Source of the DNA: Fictibacillus sp. FJAT-27399
GTDB taxonomy: Bacteria; Bacillota; Bacilli; Bacillales; Fictibacillaceae
Reading direction: 5' to 3'
DNA: 52,295 nt
Assembly (NCBI RefSeq): GCF_001510655.1
Contig: NZ_LMVC01000006.1
Location: 32,424-84,718, forward strand
Translations under genes and position numbers: made by a program
Shown: piece after piece, positions 41,765 through 50,192 of the stretch
Numbering within the stretch: the stretch's first letter is position 1
Layout of the letters: the number at the start of each line of letters is the position of its first letter
The notes under the pieces: generated by a model
Told to the model about the DNA's origin: nothing
The model's database searches: none
The model's input: only the letters and a program-made list of their open reading frames with translations

Positions 41765-42121
41765 ATGAAGCTTAACCATTTGAATCTATGTGTGAAAGAT
41801 TTAGCAGAAGCACAGCATTTTTTTGAACACTTCCTAGGATTTCAAACAAAAGCGCAAAAGAGCGATGTGAGTAGGGTTATGGATGATGGTGAGGGATTTC
41901 TGCTGGTATTGAGCAGTATGGGAGAAGAGCCTCCCAAGTATCCGAATGGTTTTCACGTTGGCTTTTATGTAGAAACGAGCGAAAAAGTGGATGAAATGTA
42001 TGAACAGCTAAAAGCTGCAAAGGTTTCTGTTGGCAATCATCCGAGAGTGATCCGTGGTGGGTATACGTTTTATTTTCATGCGCTGAACGACATTATGTTT
42101 GAGGTGACGAGCTCTCAGTAG
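41765..42121 (+). CDS. VOC-family protein
   Basis: A 118-residue vicinal oxygen chelate protein: KLNHLNLCVKDLAEAQHFFEHFLGFQ, with His4 in the usual N-terminal metal position, and YTFYFHALNDIMFEVT with the Glu ligand near the end. It probably binds a metal and a small molecule; reactions in this family range from isomerisation to drug binding. GGAAGGTGG precedes the ATG. It is 12 bases after the GyrI-like gene and 24 before paiB, so it is probably in one transcript. Confidence 0.85.
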   Translation: MKLNHLNLCVKDLAEAQHFFEHFLGFQTKAQKSDVSRVMDDGEGFLLVLSSMGEEPPKYPNGFHVGFYVETSEKVDEMYEQLKAAKVSVGNHPRVIRGGYTFYFHALNDIMFEVTSSQ

Positions 42122-42145
42122 CTGCATCTGAAAAGGAGTGGTAGC

Positions 42146-42778
42146 TTGTATATTCCCAAGCCCTTTGAAATAAACGATGAAGAAATGATGTTTGATGTTA
42201 TCGAACAATATAGTTTTGCCACGGTCATTTCTCAGCATGAAGGTGTTCCTTTTGCCACACATCTTCCCTTGGTGCTAGACCGTGAGGAACGTATGCTTTA
42301 TGGCCATTTTGCCCGTCCGAATCATCAGTGGAAAGATATTGAACAGCAGAAGGTCCTTGTTATCTTTCAAGGACCTCATTGCTATGTTTCTCCTTCCTGG
42401 TATGAGACCCGGGAAGCGGTGCCGACCTGGAATTATGTAACCGTCCATGTGTATGGGGAAATCCAGTTTATACAGGATGAGCAAGAGATGGCTGAAACCC
42501 TCTTTAGCATGGTGAAGCAATATGAGGACCCTGAGAGTTCTTATGATATTAACGATTTGGACCCGCATTACATATCAGGGATGCAGAAAGGGATTGTCGG
42601 ATTTAAGCTTGCCGTTACGAGTATGGAGGGAAAAGCAAAATTGAGTCAAAACCATCCATTAAAACGGCAGCAAATGGTGATGGAGAAACTGAGTAAGCAG
42701 CCTGGTGAAAACGAGAGACGGATTGCTGAGCTGATGAAAGAAAATCTCAAACAAGCTTCAACAAATCGGCAAGAATAA
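42146..42778 (+). CDS. paiB: PaiB-type FMN-binding negative transcriptional regulator
   Basis: A 210-residue PaiB-family protein with a flavin-binding split barrel: MYIPKPFEINDEEMMFDVI, FATVISQHEGVPFATHLPLV, then VSPSWYETREAVPTWNYVTVHVYGE and the C-terminal GFKLAVTSMEGKAKLSQN. In B. subtilis PaiB acts with PaiA in repressing sporulation and protease genes. Here the GNAT gene that follows is AAC(6')-like rather than PaiA, so the regulatory role is uncertain. It starts with TTG behind AAAGGAG. Confidence 0.88.
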   Translation: MYIPKPFEINDEEMMFDVIEQYSFATVISQHEGVPFATHLPLVLDREERMLYGHFARPNHQWKDIEQQKVLVIFQGPHCYVSPSWYETREAVPTWNYVTVHVYGEIQFIQDEQEMAETLFSMVKQYEDPESSYDINDLDPHYISGMQKGIVGFKLAVTSMEGKAKLSQNHPLKRQQMVMEKLSKQPGENERRIAELMKENLKQASTNRQE

Positions 42779-42794
42779 AAGGCGGGGAAGCTCT

Positions 42795-43343
42795 GTGTTC
42801 TTTCAAAATGGAAAGCTAAGCGTACGGCAGCTCGCGTATGAAGATCGGTTCGTATTGGCTAAGTGGCTTTCAGATCCATCTGTCCTGGAATTTTATGAAG
42901 GCAGGGACCGCCCTCACGATATCTATAAAGTGATACAGAAGTTTTTTAAAAAAGAAGACGAGACGGTTGGCTGTATTGTTGAGTACGATGGAATAGACAT
43001 TGGATACATTCAATTTTATAAACTGGATGATGAAGCAAAACATGCATACGGATACCGTGATGAAACGGTATATGGGATGGATCAGTTCCTCGGGGAAGCT
43101 CGTTATCGTGATAGAGGGATTGGGACAGACTTGGTGGCCGGGATGCTGGAGTACTTAGTAAACGATAAGCAGGCTCAGGTCATTATTATGGATCCGCAAA
43201 CCTGGAATAAACGGGCCATTCGGTGCTATGAGAAATGTGGATTTAAAAAAGTAAAAGTACTGGCTGAACATGAGTGGCATGAAGGAAAGTACAGGGATTG
43301 CTGGCTTATTGAGTTCCGGCCGGATAAGGAGGAAGTATCATGA
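42795..43343 (+). CDS. GNAT acetyltransferase, AAC(6')-like
   Basis: A 182-residue acetyltransferase related to aminoglycoside 6'-N-acetyltransferases (Acetyltransf_8). Typical segments are VREMAY-like LSVRQLAYEDRFVLAKWLSD, YGMDQFLGEARYRDRGIGTDLV (acetyl-CoA loop R-D-R-G-I-G), IIMDPQTWNKRAIRCYEKCGF and WHEGKYRDCWLIEF. It starts with GTG behind GGGGAAG. It overlaps the DinB gene by four bases. It might inactivate aminoglycosides or another amine; that needs an assay, since many relatives do not confer resistance. Confidence 0.83.
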   Translation: MFFQNGKLSVRQLAYEDRFVLAKWLSDPSVLEFYEGRDRPHDIYKVIQKFFKKEDETVGCIVEYDGIDIGYIQFYKLDDEAKHAYGYRDETVYGMDQFLGEARYRDRGIGTDLVAGMLEYLVNDKQAQVIIMDPQTWNKRAIRCYEKCGFKKVKVLAEHEWHEGKYRDCWLIEFRPDKEEVS

Positions 43344-43822
43344 AGACGCTGTTTCGTTACAACTGGCAAGTCAGGGAGGATTGGTACAAATGGTGTGAGG
43401 GTGTTCCTGAAGCTGAACTACTAAAAGTTCGTACAGGCGGTGTGGGAGGCATCTTACATACGCTCTTTCATATCATCGATGTCGAGTGGAGCTGGATTCG
43501 TGGATTACAGGAAAAACCTGATTTTCAGGAGACTTTTGATGGATATCAATCCCTTGAAAAAGTCAGAAAACTGGACGCCGAGTTTAAGCCTGAAGTGGAA
43601 AATTTTGTTCTTGCCTGGAACGACAGTATGGAAGAACGAATTTTGCATGATACCCGACCTGATGGAAGGAAAGTGACATTCACCCATGGAGAAATCATGC
43701 GCCATGTGATCGCCCACGAAATCCATCACATCGGACAATTGTCGGTTTGGGCGAGGGAGATCGGAACGAAACCAGTAACTGCTAACCTGATTGATCGGGG
43801 ACTGAACATAACAATTCAATAG
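43340..43822 (+). CDS. DinB-family protein
   Basis: A 160-residue DinB protein. The metal triad is His44, His126 and His130 (LHTLFHIIDVEWSW and HVIAHEIHHIGQL). The HEIHHIGQ pattern is typical of the YfiT/DinB group. It is translated from an ATGA overlap with the acetyltransferase gene and is the last gene in the cluster. Repeat copy C begins 12 bases after the stop. Metal-dependent thiol or small-molecule chemistry is likely, but its substrate is not known. Confidence 0.87.
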   Translation: MKTLFRYNWQVREDWYKWCEGVPEAELLKVRTGGVGGILHTLFHIIDVEWSWIRGLQEKPDFQETFDGYQSLEKVRKLDAEFKPEVENFVLAWNDSMEERILHDTRPDGRKVTFTHGEIMRHVIAHEIHHIGQLSVWAREIGTKPVTANLIDRGLNITIQ

Positions 43823-43833
43823 GTAAACATGAA

Positions 43834-44086
43834 AGGGGGCTGTCCAAGAAGTCTGGTAGCTGTTGATCTCCGCTCCAGGCTGCTCGCTTTCCGCGGGGCG
43901 TGCGGTGAGCCTTACCGGCGTGAACGCCTACTTTTTGGCGCTAGCGCCGGCGGGAGTCTCACCTGTCACGCTAGTCCCGCAGGAGTCTCGCACCTTGCCC
44001 TCCAATCAACTTTTCATTGAAGATTTTTCACGTCAAAGGAGCTGCCTGAAGGTCAATTTTCGACTTTCAGGACAGCTCTTTTTTAT
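43834..44086 (+). repeat. Intergenic repeat, copy C
   Basis: It has the same termini as copy B (GGGGGCTGTCCAAGAAGTC and GACTTTCAGGACAGCTC) and the core, but is shorter by ~60 bases: the middle stretch with the TCGCACGAAGAAAATGTG sequence of copy B is absent. The 3' hairpin is retained. It lies between the DinB gene and the metal-response promoter. The stretch 44087-44231 holds the promoter and operators described next. Confidence 0.85.
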
Positions 44087-44150
44087 GTTGACTCTTTCAT
44101 AAGTACATTTACCTTTCCAAAGTATGATTACGAGCCGCTTTTAAAGATTT

Positions 44151-44214
44151 TTGACACATATATTAGTTATTGCTAATATCATATTAATATATATATTAGT
44201 TTACTCTAATATAT
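44151..44214 (+). promoter_or_regulatory. Promoter with two operators for the metal sensor
   Basis: TTGACA (44151-44156) and TAATAT (44174-44179) with a 17-base spacer form a near-perfect promoter. Operator 1 (44160-44179) is the inverted repeat ATATTAG-N6-CTAATAT between and over the -10. Operator 2 (44191-44214) is ATATATTAG-N6-CTAATATAT. Both fit an ArsR/SmtB-family dimer site, so the sensor can block polymerase and be released by metal. Confidence 0.75.
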
Positions 44215-44231
44215 GAATGGGGGCTATTGGT

Positions 44232-44552
44232 ATGCAATTGATCGAAATTGATACAAAGGTAAAATTTCTGCGTGGTTTCGCTGATAAAACAAGAATTCAA
44301 ATATTAGAGGCGTTAATGGATGAAGAAAAAACTGTATCTCAAATCGTAGAAGCGATCAACGGAAATCAATCCAACATATCACAACATCTCGCCTGTCTTA
44401 AAGGTTGTGGCATTATTGTAGGAAGACAGGAAGGAAGATATTGTTATTATAGTATCCGCAACCAGCAGATCCGTGAACTGCTTAACATGTTTAACGTTGT
44501 TCTTGCCGACGTTCAAAATGATGTCGCTTGTTGTGACAGTCATATAGATTAG
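44232..44552 (+). CDS. ArsR/SmtB-family metal sensor, CmtR-like
   Basis: A 106-residue winged-helix repressor (helix-turn-helix ~34-56, VSQIVEAINGNQSNISQHLACL). The recognition helix carries Cys55 and Cys59 (LACLKGC), and Cys100/Cys101 lie near the C-terminus (DVACCDSH). This spacing matches the Cys57, Cys61, Cys102 ligands of the Cd/Pb sensor CmtR, rather than the ELCVC helix of CadC. So cadmium or lead is the likely inducer. The ATG at 44232 follows GGGGGCT; an upstream ATG at 44217 is less likely. It is 11 bases before cadA. Confidence 0.85.
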   Translation: MQLIEIDTKVKFLRGFADKTRIQILEALMDEEKTVSQIVEAINGNQSNISQHLACLKGCGIIVGRQEGRYCYYSIRNQQIRELLNMFNVVLADVQNDVACCDSHID

Positions 44553-44563
44553 GAGTGATTCAT

Positions 44564-47026
44564 ATGTCAAACCAATGCTCCGGCTCTGATAAAAAGCCAC
44601 AAACGAAAAAGGATAGCTGCTGTTCAGGTGGGGAAGCCACAAATGCAATAGCCAAGGAGAAAACAACCAGCTGTTGTTCTTCTGAGCCACAAATAAAAGA
44701 AACGAGTATTGTACCTTCCCTTGCTGGTGAAAAAATGGAGTTTAGAGTCCAGGGAATGGATTGTCCTGCTTGTGCAAAAACCATTGAAAAAGGGATTCGC
44801 TCACTAACGGATATAAAAGAAGTCCATGTTAATTACAGTACTGCGAAAATGCAGGTTGTTGCACACAATCTCTCAGCCTTTGATCCCATCGAAAGCCAAA
44901 TTAAGAAGCTCGGCTATACTGTGGAGCCGATTAATGAGAAAAGAAAACTTAAGACCTACACGGTAGAAGGAATGGATTGCGGCAGTTGTGCTAAAAGTAT
45001 CGAAAATCATTTAAACCTGCACTCTTCTGTTCAAAGCGTAAATGTTAATTTTTCGACGGGAAAAATGAAAATTGAACATACAAATAGTCCAGAAGAAATC
45101 GTTTCAGAAGTTTCTAAGATTGGGTTTAAAGCTACGTTAGATACTAGCCGTACAGCAAGTCAGCCTGTACAAAAGAAGAATGAAAATAGTTTGCTCATTG
45201 TTTCAGGCCTGTTGATTGCCCTTGGTTTTGCTGGTTCCTATACAGGTGTATCCACATTGATGTCCTCGATCCTCTATGCTGTTGCCATGATTCTGAGTGG
45301 CTATAAACCTGTGAAAAGTGCCTACTATTCGTTAAGAAGCCGTTCTTTAGACATGAATGTATTAATGTCAGCTGCAGCAATTGGAGCTGCTTTTATTGGT
45401 GAGTGGCTGGAAGGTGCCACTGTGGTTTGGTTATTCGCATTGGGGAACGTATTGCAGAATAAGTCCATTGAACAAACAAGAAATTCGATTCGCAATCTTA
45501 TGGATCTAGCTCCTCCAGAAGCCTGGGTTCAAGCCGGCTTAGATGTTGTTAAAAAGCCCGTAGAGGATATGTCGATTGGTGATGTCATTATTGTTAAACC
45601 AGGTGACAAGATTCCTTTGGATGGAGAGGTGTTTAAAGGGGAATCCAGTGTTAATCAAGCTCCGATTACAGGTGAATCCATCCCTGTTGATAAACAATCT
45701 GGAGACAACGTGTATGCAGGAACCATTAATGAACATGGAACGCTTGAGATCAAGGTAACAAAGCTAGTCGAAGATACGATTATTTCCAAAATCATTCACT
45801 TGGTGGAAGAAGCTCAGGAGCAAAAAGCACCAACTGAAGCCTTTATTGATAAATTCGCAGCAATCTACACGCCGATTGTATTTGGATTGGCATTGCTTAT
45901 CATGGTCTTTCCGCCATTATTAACATTAGGAACGTGGGGTGATTGGTTTTATAAAGGGCTTGAATTATTGGTGATTGCTTGTCCATGTGCACTGGTCATC
46001 TCCACTCCAGTGGCCATTGTGTCAGCCATCGGAAATGCTGCAAAGAATGGGATCTTAATCAAAGGTGGGACCTTCTTAGAAAAAGCGGGTGCCATCACAG
46101 CTATCGCGTTTGATAAAACAGGAACCTTAACTGAGGGTAAACCAAAAGTATCAAAAGTTGAAGTGCTGGAAGGTACAGAAGAAGAACTGTTATCCATCGC
46201 CTTCACATTAGAGAACTATTCCACTCATCCAATCGCTAAAGCCATTGTGGATTACGCGAAGTCCCAAGGGATTTCTTCTAAAGAAGGAGAGTTATATAAA
46301 AGCATTGTTGGGAAAGGCGTCCAAGCCGCGATTGATGGAGTGAATTATTACGCAGGAAACCTGACTCTATTTAAAGAAATGACGGTCTCACTGGAGCAGC
46401 TTAACGTACTGGAGCTGCAGAACCAAGGGAAAACGATTGTGATCCTTGGTACGGAACAAAAGATCATTGGTTTGATTGCCGTGTCGGATACCATCCGAGA
46501 ATCCACCATCTCTTCGTTAAAAGCATTAAAAGAAAGAGGAATACGCGAGACCATCATGTTAACGGGGGATAACGAAGGTACCGCTAAAATAATTGCCTCT
46601 GAAGCAAATGTGAGTCGTTACTTTGCTGAATTATTGCCAGAAGATAAAGTAACCGCAATCAAGAAGCTGCAAAGCGAAGGTTACAAGGTAGCCATGGTCG
46701 GTGATGGAATTAATGATGCCCCTGCCCTGGCTGCCGCTGATCTAGGAATTGCGATGGGTGGAGCGGGAACGGATACTGCCATGGAGACCGCGGACATTGT
46801 TTTAATGGCTGATAATCTTGATAAGCTGCCTCATACCATGAAATTGAGTAAAAATGCGTTATCCATCATCAAGCAAAACATTTGGTTTTCCATCATCATA
46901 AAGGCTCTTGCATTAGGATTGATATTCCCTGGCTGGCTTACGCTATGGATGGCAGTTTTAAGTGATACAGGGGCAGCATTAATCGTTATTTTGAATGCTT
47001 TAAGGCTATTAAAGGATAAAGAATGA
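44564..47026 (+). CDS. cadA: CadA, Cd/Zn/Pb-exporting P1B-type ATPase
   Basis: An 820-residue pump. A cysteine-rich N-terminus (SCCSG, SCCSS) is followed by two heavy-metal-associated domains with GMDCPAC (64-70) and GMDCGSC (136-142). The membrane segment holds the CPC metal-binding motif at 473-475. The phosphorylation site is Asp517 in DKTGTLTEG, then the THPIAKAI motif, TGDN and GDGINDAPALAAADLGIAMG. It exports soft divalent metals using ATP. AGGAG precedes the ATG at 44564. It is transcribed with the metal sensor and ends at the terminator at 47050. Confidence 0.95.
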   Translation: MSNQCSGSDKKPQTKKDSCCSGGEATNAIAKEKTTSCCSSEPQIKETSIVPSLAGEKMEFRVQGMDCPACAKTIEKGIRSLTDIKEVHVNYSTAKMQVVAHNLSAFDPIESQIKKLGYTVEPINEKRKLKTYTVEGMDCGSCAKSIENHLNLHSSVQSVNVNFSTGKMKIEHTNSPEEIVSEVSKIGFKATLDTSRTASQPVQKKNENSLLIVSGLLIALGFAGSYTGVSTLMSSILYAVAMILSGYKPVKSAYYSLRSRSLDMNVLMSAAAIGAAFIGEWLEGATVVWLFALGNVLQNKSIEQTRNSIRNLMDLAPPEAWVQAGLDVVKKPVEDMSIGDVIIVKPGDKIPLDGEVFKGESSVNQAPITGESIPVDKQSGDNVYAGTINEHGTLEIKVTKLVEDTIISKIIHLVEEAQEQKAPTEAFIDKFAAIYTPIVFGLALLIMVFPPLLTLGTWGDWFYKGLELLVIACPCALVISTPVAIVSAIGNAAKNGILIKGGTFLEKAGAITAIAFDKTGTLTEGKPKVSKVEVLEGTEEELLSIAFTLENYSTHPIAKAIVDYAKSQGISSKEGELYKSIVGKGVQAAIDGVNYYAGNLTLFKEMTVSLEQLNVLELQNQGKTIVILGTEQKIIGLIAVSDTIRESTISSLKALKERGIRETIMLTGDNEGTAKIIASEANVSRYFAELLPEDKVTAIKKLQSEGYKVAMVGDGINDAPALAAADLGIAMGGAGTDTAMETADIVLMADNLDKLPHTMKLSKNALSIIKQNIWFSIIIKALALGLIFPGWLTLWMAVLSDTGAALIVILNALRLLKDKE

Positions 47027-47049
47027 ATATGTCGAGATGACATAATTTA

Positions 47050-47078
47050 AACCATTGAGACGATTCTCAATGGTTTTT
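47050..47078. terminator. Bidirectional terminator between cadA and PCYCGC lipoprotein
   Basis: Stem AACCATTGAGA / TCTCAATGGTT with a four-base loop and T tract. Confidence 0.88.
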
Positions 47079-47080
47079 CT

Positions 47081-47575
47081 TTATATGGTAGGTGTAGGTG
47101 TTGGTTTTGCATAACCCTTCTCATATGTTTTATCGATTTTCTCTCTAATTTCCTTTACTGATTTTCCTTTGCTGTAATCCCTTACTGATTGTGCAGCGAT
47201 TTCCAGACATACCCCACATTTTGTTCCGTGATCATCCCAAAATATTGCACCGTTCTTTTTATTTTCATGGACGAAGCAATCGTAATTATTTTTATGGTTT
47301 GCTTCTTCTCCACAGCCGCAGTAACAAGGAATCTTCTCCAGGAGCTCTTTATGTTTAGCAGCAGCCTGATAAATTACCTGTATCTCTTTTGGCTGTTTCA
47401 TTAAAAAGGAAGGCAACGATTCAACTTTTCCTGTTTCCTCTCTAATATCGGAGGTTTCATGAGATTGAGATTGTTCATGATCTTGATGATTTTTTTCACT
47501 TTTTTGAGGTTCTTTATTGGAACAGGCGATTAGAAGAGATAAGGAGAGTAAGACAGCAAGTGATTTTATTTTCAT
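47081..47575 (-). CDS. PCYCGC-motif lipoprotein
   Basis: A 164-residue lipoprotein: lipobox LIAC with Cys18, a long acidic/His-rich linker (KNHQDHEQSQSHETSD), then the PCYCGC family domain with PCYCGCG at 83-89 (Cys84, 86, 88), a further cysteine in NNYDCFVHE, and KCGVCLEIA. The eponymous motif and the histidines suggest metal or redox binding on the outer membrane face. The family has no settled function. It converges on cadA, and its place beside a Cd/Zn pump suggests metal handling; this is inference. The start has GAGGAGAA upstream. Confidence 0.85.
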   Translation of the reverse strand: MKIKSLAVLLSLSLLIACSNKEPQKSEKNHQDHEQSQSHETSDIREETGKVESLPSFLMKQPKEIQVIYQAAAKHKELLEKIPCYCGCGEEANHKNNYDCFVHENKKNGAIFWDDHGTKCGVCLEIAAQSVRDYSKGKSVKEIREKIDKTYEKGYAKPTPTPTI

Positions 47576-47747
47576 AACAATTCTCCTCTATAATAGATTA
47601 GATTACTCTGTCATTTTAAATGAAAAAAGGCGGCTGCACATAACTGTTCACAATTAATACATAAATGTAAACAACTCCATCCTGTGAAATCATGGTGCAT
47701 TCTATTTAGCTCAACAAGAAAAACTGCCTTCCTTTTTTTATAAAGTG

Positions 47748-47761
47748 AGGACATATGTCCT
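47748..47761. promoter_or_regulatory. Candidate operator of the YdcZ-Crp operon
   Basis: AGGACATATGTCCT is a perfect 14-base palindrome located about 60 bases before the first gene of the operon. Because the operon encodes a Crp-family regulator, it may be that regulator's binding site. Confidence 0.45.
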
Positions 47762-47822
47762 TTCCCTCATGCGTGTCTTTCCCTGATAATGAAAAATGTA
47801 AATTAAACAGGGGAGAGATTCG

Positions 47823-48248
47823 ATGAAAGGAATACTTTTTGCGTTGTTCGGAGGTATCTTCATTTCGCTTCAAGGTGTGGCCAATTCCCGGATCGGCCAG
47901 GATATTGGCACATGGCAAGCGGCCACGGTTACCCAGATGACAGGATTTATTTTAGCGATGATCCTCATGATTTTCTTCAGAGACCGGACTTGGCAAAAAT
48001 TCAAACTTGTGAAACCGCTGTATTTGTTTGGGGGAACGTTTGCTGCTGTCGTGATCTTCAGTAATGTGACAGCCATCCATAAGGTAGGTGTGACCCTGAC
48101 CATCTCTGCTCTCTTGATCGCTCAGTTAAGCGTTGCTTTTTTAACAGACAGCTACGGCTGGTTTGGAACGGCGAAACAGAGAATGAGGATGCCGCAGTTC
48201 ATCGGAATTGGTATGATGATTACAGGTGTGCTGATTTTAAGCATGTGA
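47823..48248 (+). CDS. YdcZ-family (DUF606) membrane protein, first copy
   Basis: A 141-residue protein of four membrane helices belonging to the YdcZ/DUF606 half-size drug/metabolite transporter group: GILFALFGGIFISLQGVANSRIG, WQAATVTQMTGFIL, AVVIFSNVTAIHKVGVTLTISALL, and a last helix GIGMMITGVLILSM. Half-size members usually act as pairs, so it probably assembles with the second copy at 48986. GGGGAGAG precedes the ATG. The palindrome at 47748 lies in its promoter region. Confidence 0.85.
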   Translation: MKGILFALFGGIFISLQGVANSRIGQDIGTWQAATVTQMTGFILAMILMIFFRDRTWQKFKLVKPLYLFGGTFAAVVIFSNVTAIHKVGVTLTISALLIAQLSVAFLTDSYGWFGTAKQRMRMPQFIGIGMMITGVLILSM

Positions 48249-48272
48249 TAATCGCCTGATGGAGGTTTCGCT

Positions 48273-48971
48273 ATGAAAGAAATCAATGATCGTGAGCTGC
48301 TTGAATTATATTTGAGTGATCATCAAATAGAATCTATATTTCATTCGCAATTGATGCCGTATTTGAAGTTGTATCATTTCAAGCCGGGTGAGCTCATCTG
48401 TTCACAGGGAGAACCCGCACAGTATCTTTATGTACTGGTGAAGGGGAAGGTAAAAGTGTACACCACCTCACCAGAAGCCAAAACACTCATTCTTTCGTTT
48501 AAAACACCGCTTGAAGTGATCGGGGACATTGAATATGTACGGGGTACAGATACGGTGAACACAGTGGAGGCTGTATCTCCAGTCACGATGATCGGTATTA
48601 ATCATCGCTGGCTGAAAAAATACGCTTGTGATGATTCAGCGTTCCTGAATTTTTTATTGAAAATCATTACGGAAAAATTCTATGTGAAATCCAATTCTTT
48701 ACGCTTTAATCTGCTCTATCCGGTGGAAGTTCGTCTGGCGAGTTATCTCTTGTCGGTCTCGTTTGATGAATCGGATTCCTTATTAACGGGACAGCACAGT
48801 ACCCGAAGTTTGAAAGATGCTGCGAATTTGATCGGAACGAGCTACAGGCATCTGAACCGGGTCATCCAGCAATTTTGTTCAGAAGGATTGGTTGAACGGA
48901 ACAGCGGAGGAATTCTTGTGAAAGATCGGGAAGGCTTGCGGGCATTGGCCAATGACAATATCTATGAATAA
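48273..48971 (+). CDS. Crp/Fnr-family regulator (YeiL-like)
   Basis: A 232-residue Crp-type protein with an N-terminal cyclic-nucleotide-binding-like barrel (CSQGEPAQYLYVLVKGKVKVYTT) and a C-terminal HTH (SLKDAANLIGTSYRHLNRVIQQF, ~171-193). It resembles the YeiL branch, which has no obvious iron-sulfur cysteine set and whose ligand is unknown. It lies between two YdcZ genes and probably controls their operon in response to the exported compound or a cell signal. GGAGG precedes the ATG. Confidence 0.83.
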   Translation: MKEINDRELLELYLSDHQIESIFHSQLMPYLKLYHFKPGELICSQGEPAQYLYVLVKGKVKVYTTSPEAKTLILSFKTPLEVIGDIEYVRGTDTVNTVEAVSPVTMIGINHRWLKKYACDDSAFLNFLLKIITEKFYVKSNSLRFNLLYPVEVRLASYLLSVSFDESDSLLTGQHSTRSLKDAANLIGTSYRHLNRVIQQFCSEGLVERNSGGILVKDREGLRALANDNIYE

Positions 48972-48985
48972 GGAGTAGAAGAGTT

Positions 48986-49453
48986 ATGCTTTTAGGGATC
49001 ATTTTTGCGCTGATTGCAGGAGCGCTCGTCGGCCTGCAAAACATTTTCAATAGTAAGGTCAATGAACATGCGGGATCCTGGGCAACGAATGTCTTGGTTT
49101 TGGGACTGGGATTCATTGCATCACTGACGCTTGGTTTGATCTTTGAAGGGAAACAATTATTCCATCTGCACCATATGCAAACGTGGTATTGGTTCAGCGG
49201 TGCGATCGGAGTAGGAGTGGTGACCTGTGTGGTGCAGGGGGTCAAACGGCTCCGGCCAACGATTGCTATCTCCATTGTCCTGGCATCACAGCTTGGATTT
49301 GCCCTGTTTTTGGACTCAGTGGGCGCCTTAGGCTTGGACCCGGTGCCTTTTACCTTTAAGGAGCTGATCGGAGTGCTGATCATCATCGGAGGCATCATCG
49401 TTTTTAAATTCAGCGGTGAGCAAGAGACTCAGCAATCGCAGAAGGCCTCATGA
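48986..49453 (+). CDS. YdcZ-family membrane protein, second copy
   Basis: A 155-residue YdcZ/DUF606 protein: GIIFALIAGALVGLQNIFNSKV, WATNVLVLGLGFIASL, WFSGAIGVGVVTCVVQGVKRL, and ELIGVLIIIGGIIVFKF as last helix. It is a paralogue of the first copy with a slightly longer C-terminal tail. The pair would form one transporter for an unknown small molecule. AAGGAG precedes the ATG. It overlaps the HAD phosphatase gene by four bases. Confidence 0.84.
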   Translation: MLLGIIFALIAGALVGLQNIFNSKVNEHAGSWATNVLVLGLGFIASLTLGLIFEGKQLFHLHHMQTWYWFSGAIGVGVVTCVVQGVKRLRPTIAISIVLASQLGFALFLDSVGALGLDPVPFTFKELIGVLIIIGGIIVFKFSGEQETQQSQKAS

Positions 49454-50136
49454 AAATTTACAAAACACTGTTATTTGATGTTGATGATACGCTGTTGGAC
49501 TTCGGTGCGGCAGAGAGCACAGCCCTTCACATGTTGTGTGAAGAGCAGCAGATTACGTTTACCTCAGAACTGGAAAGCCTTTATAAGAAAATAAACCAGG
49601 GGCTTTGGCAAGCATTTGAAGAAGGGGAAATCGAACGGGACGAGGTCCTTAACACTCGCTTTTCTCTTTTATTAAAAGAGTACGGCCATGAGGCGGATGG
49701 GCGTTTGCTTGAAGAAATCTATCGTGGATTTTTAAGTGAAGGGAACCAGCTGATCGAAGGAGCATTGGAATTGATCACAGTGCTGCAAGATCGTTTTGAT
49801 CTATATATTGTGACAAACGGTGTTTCCAAAACACAAGACAAACGGTTGAGAAGTTCGGGGCTGCATCCACTGTTCAAAGGGATTTTTGTTTCCGAGGACA
49901 CGGGGTTTCAAAAGCCAATGAAAGAGTACTTTGATTATGTTTTTGCACGAATCCCCGATTTTTCTCTAGAACAAGGATTGATCATCGGTGATTCCTTAAA
50001 TGCTGACATGAAAGGCGGACAGCTGGCCGGGCTCGATACCTGCTGGTTTAATCCCAAAAAGAAAACCAACCATACGGATATGGTTCCGACCTATGAAATA
50101 CAGAAGCTTGATGAGCTGTATCAGATATTGGGATAA
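49450..50136 (+). CDS. HAD-superfamily phosphatase, YjjG/YfnB-type
   Basis: A 228-residue HAD hydrolase with nucleophile aspartate in LLFDVDDTLLDFG (~8-20, first Asp as nucleophile, second as acid/base), the threonine motif IVTNGVSKTQDK, the lysine in FQKPMKEYFDYV and the acidic motif GDSLNADMKGG. The pattern matches YjjG-type pyrimidine nucleotidases that dephosphorylate aberrant nucleotides. It starts in the stop of the second YdcZ gene (ATGA). So a metabolite phosphatase is co-expressed with a transporter of unknown substrate. Confidence 0.87.
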   Translation: MKIYKTLLFDVDDTLLDFGAAESTALHMLCEEQQITFTSELESLYKKINQGLWQAFEEGEIERDEVLNTRFSLLLKEYGHEADGRLLEEIYRGFLSEGNQLIEGALELITVLQDRFDLYIVTNGVSKTQDKRLRSSGLHPLFKGIFVSEDTGFQKPMKEYFDYVFARIPDFSLEQGLIIGDSLNADMKGGQLAGLDTCWFNPKKKTNHTDMVPTYEIQKLDELYQILG

Positions 50137-50141
50137 AACTA

Positions 50142-50173
50142 GGTCAACCGGATTTTTCTGGTTGGCCATTTTT
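50142..50173 (+). terminator. Terminator of the YdcZ-HAD operon
   Basis: Stem GGTCAACC / GGTTGGCC (with one G-U) around a TTTTTC loop, followed by a T tract. Confidence 0.8.
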
Positions 50174-50192
50174 AATTTCAAGGAATCTGCCG

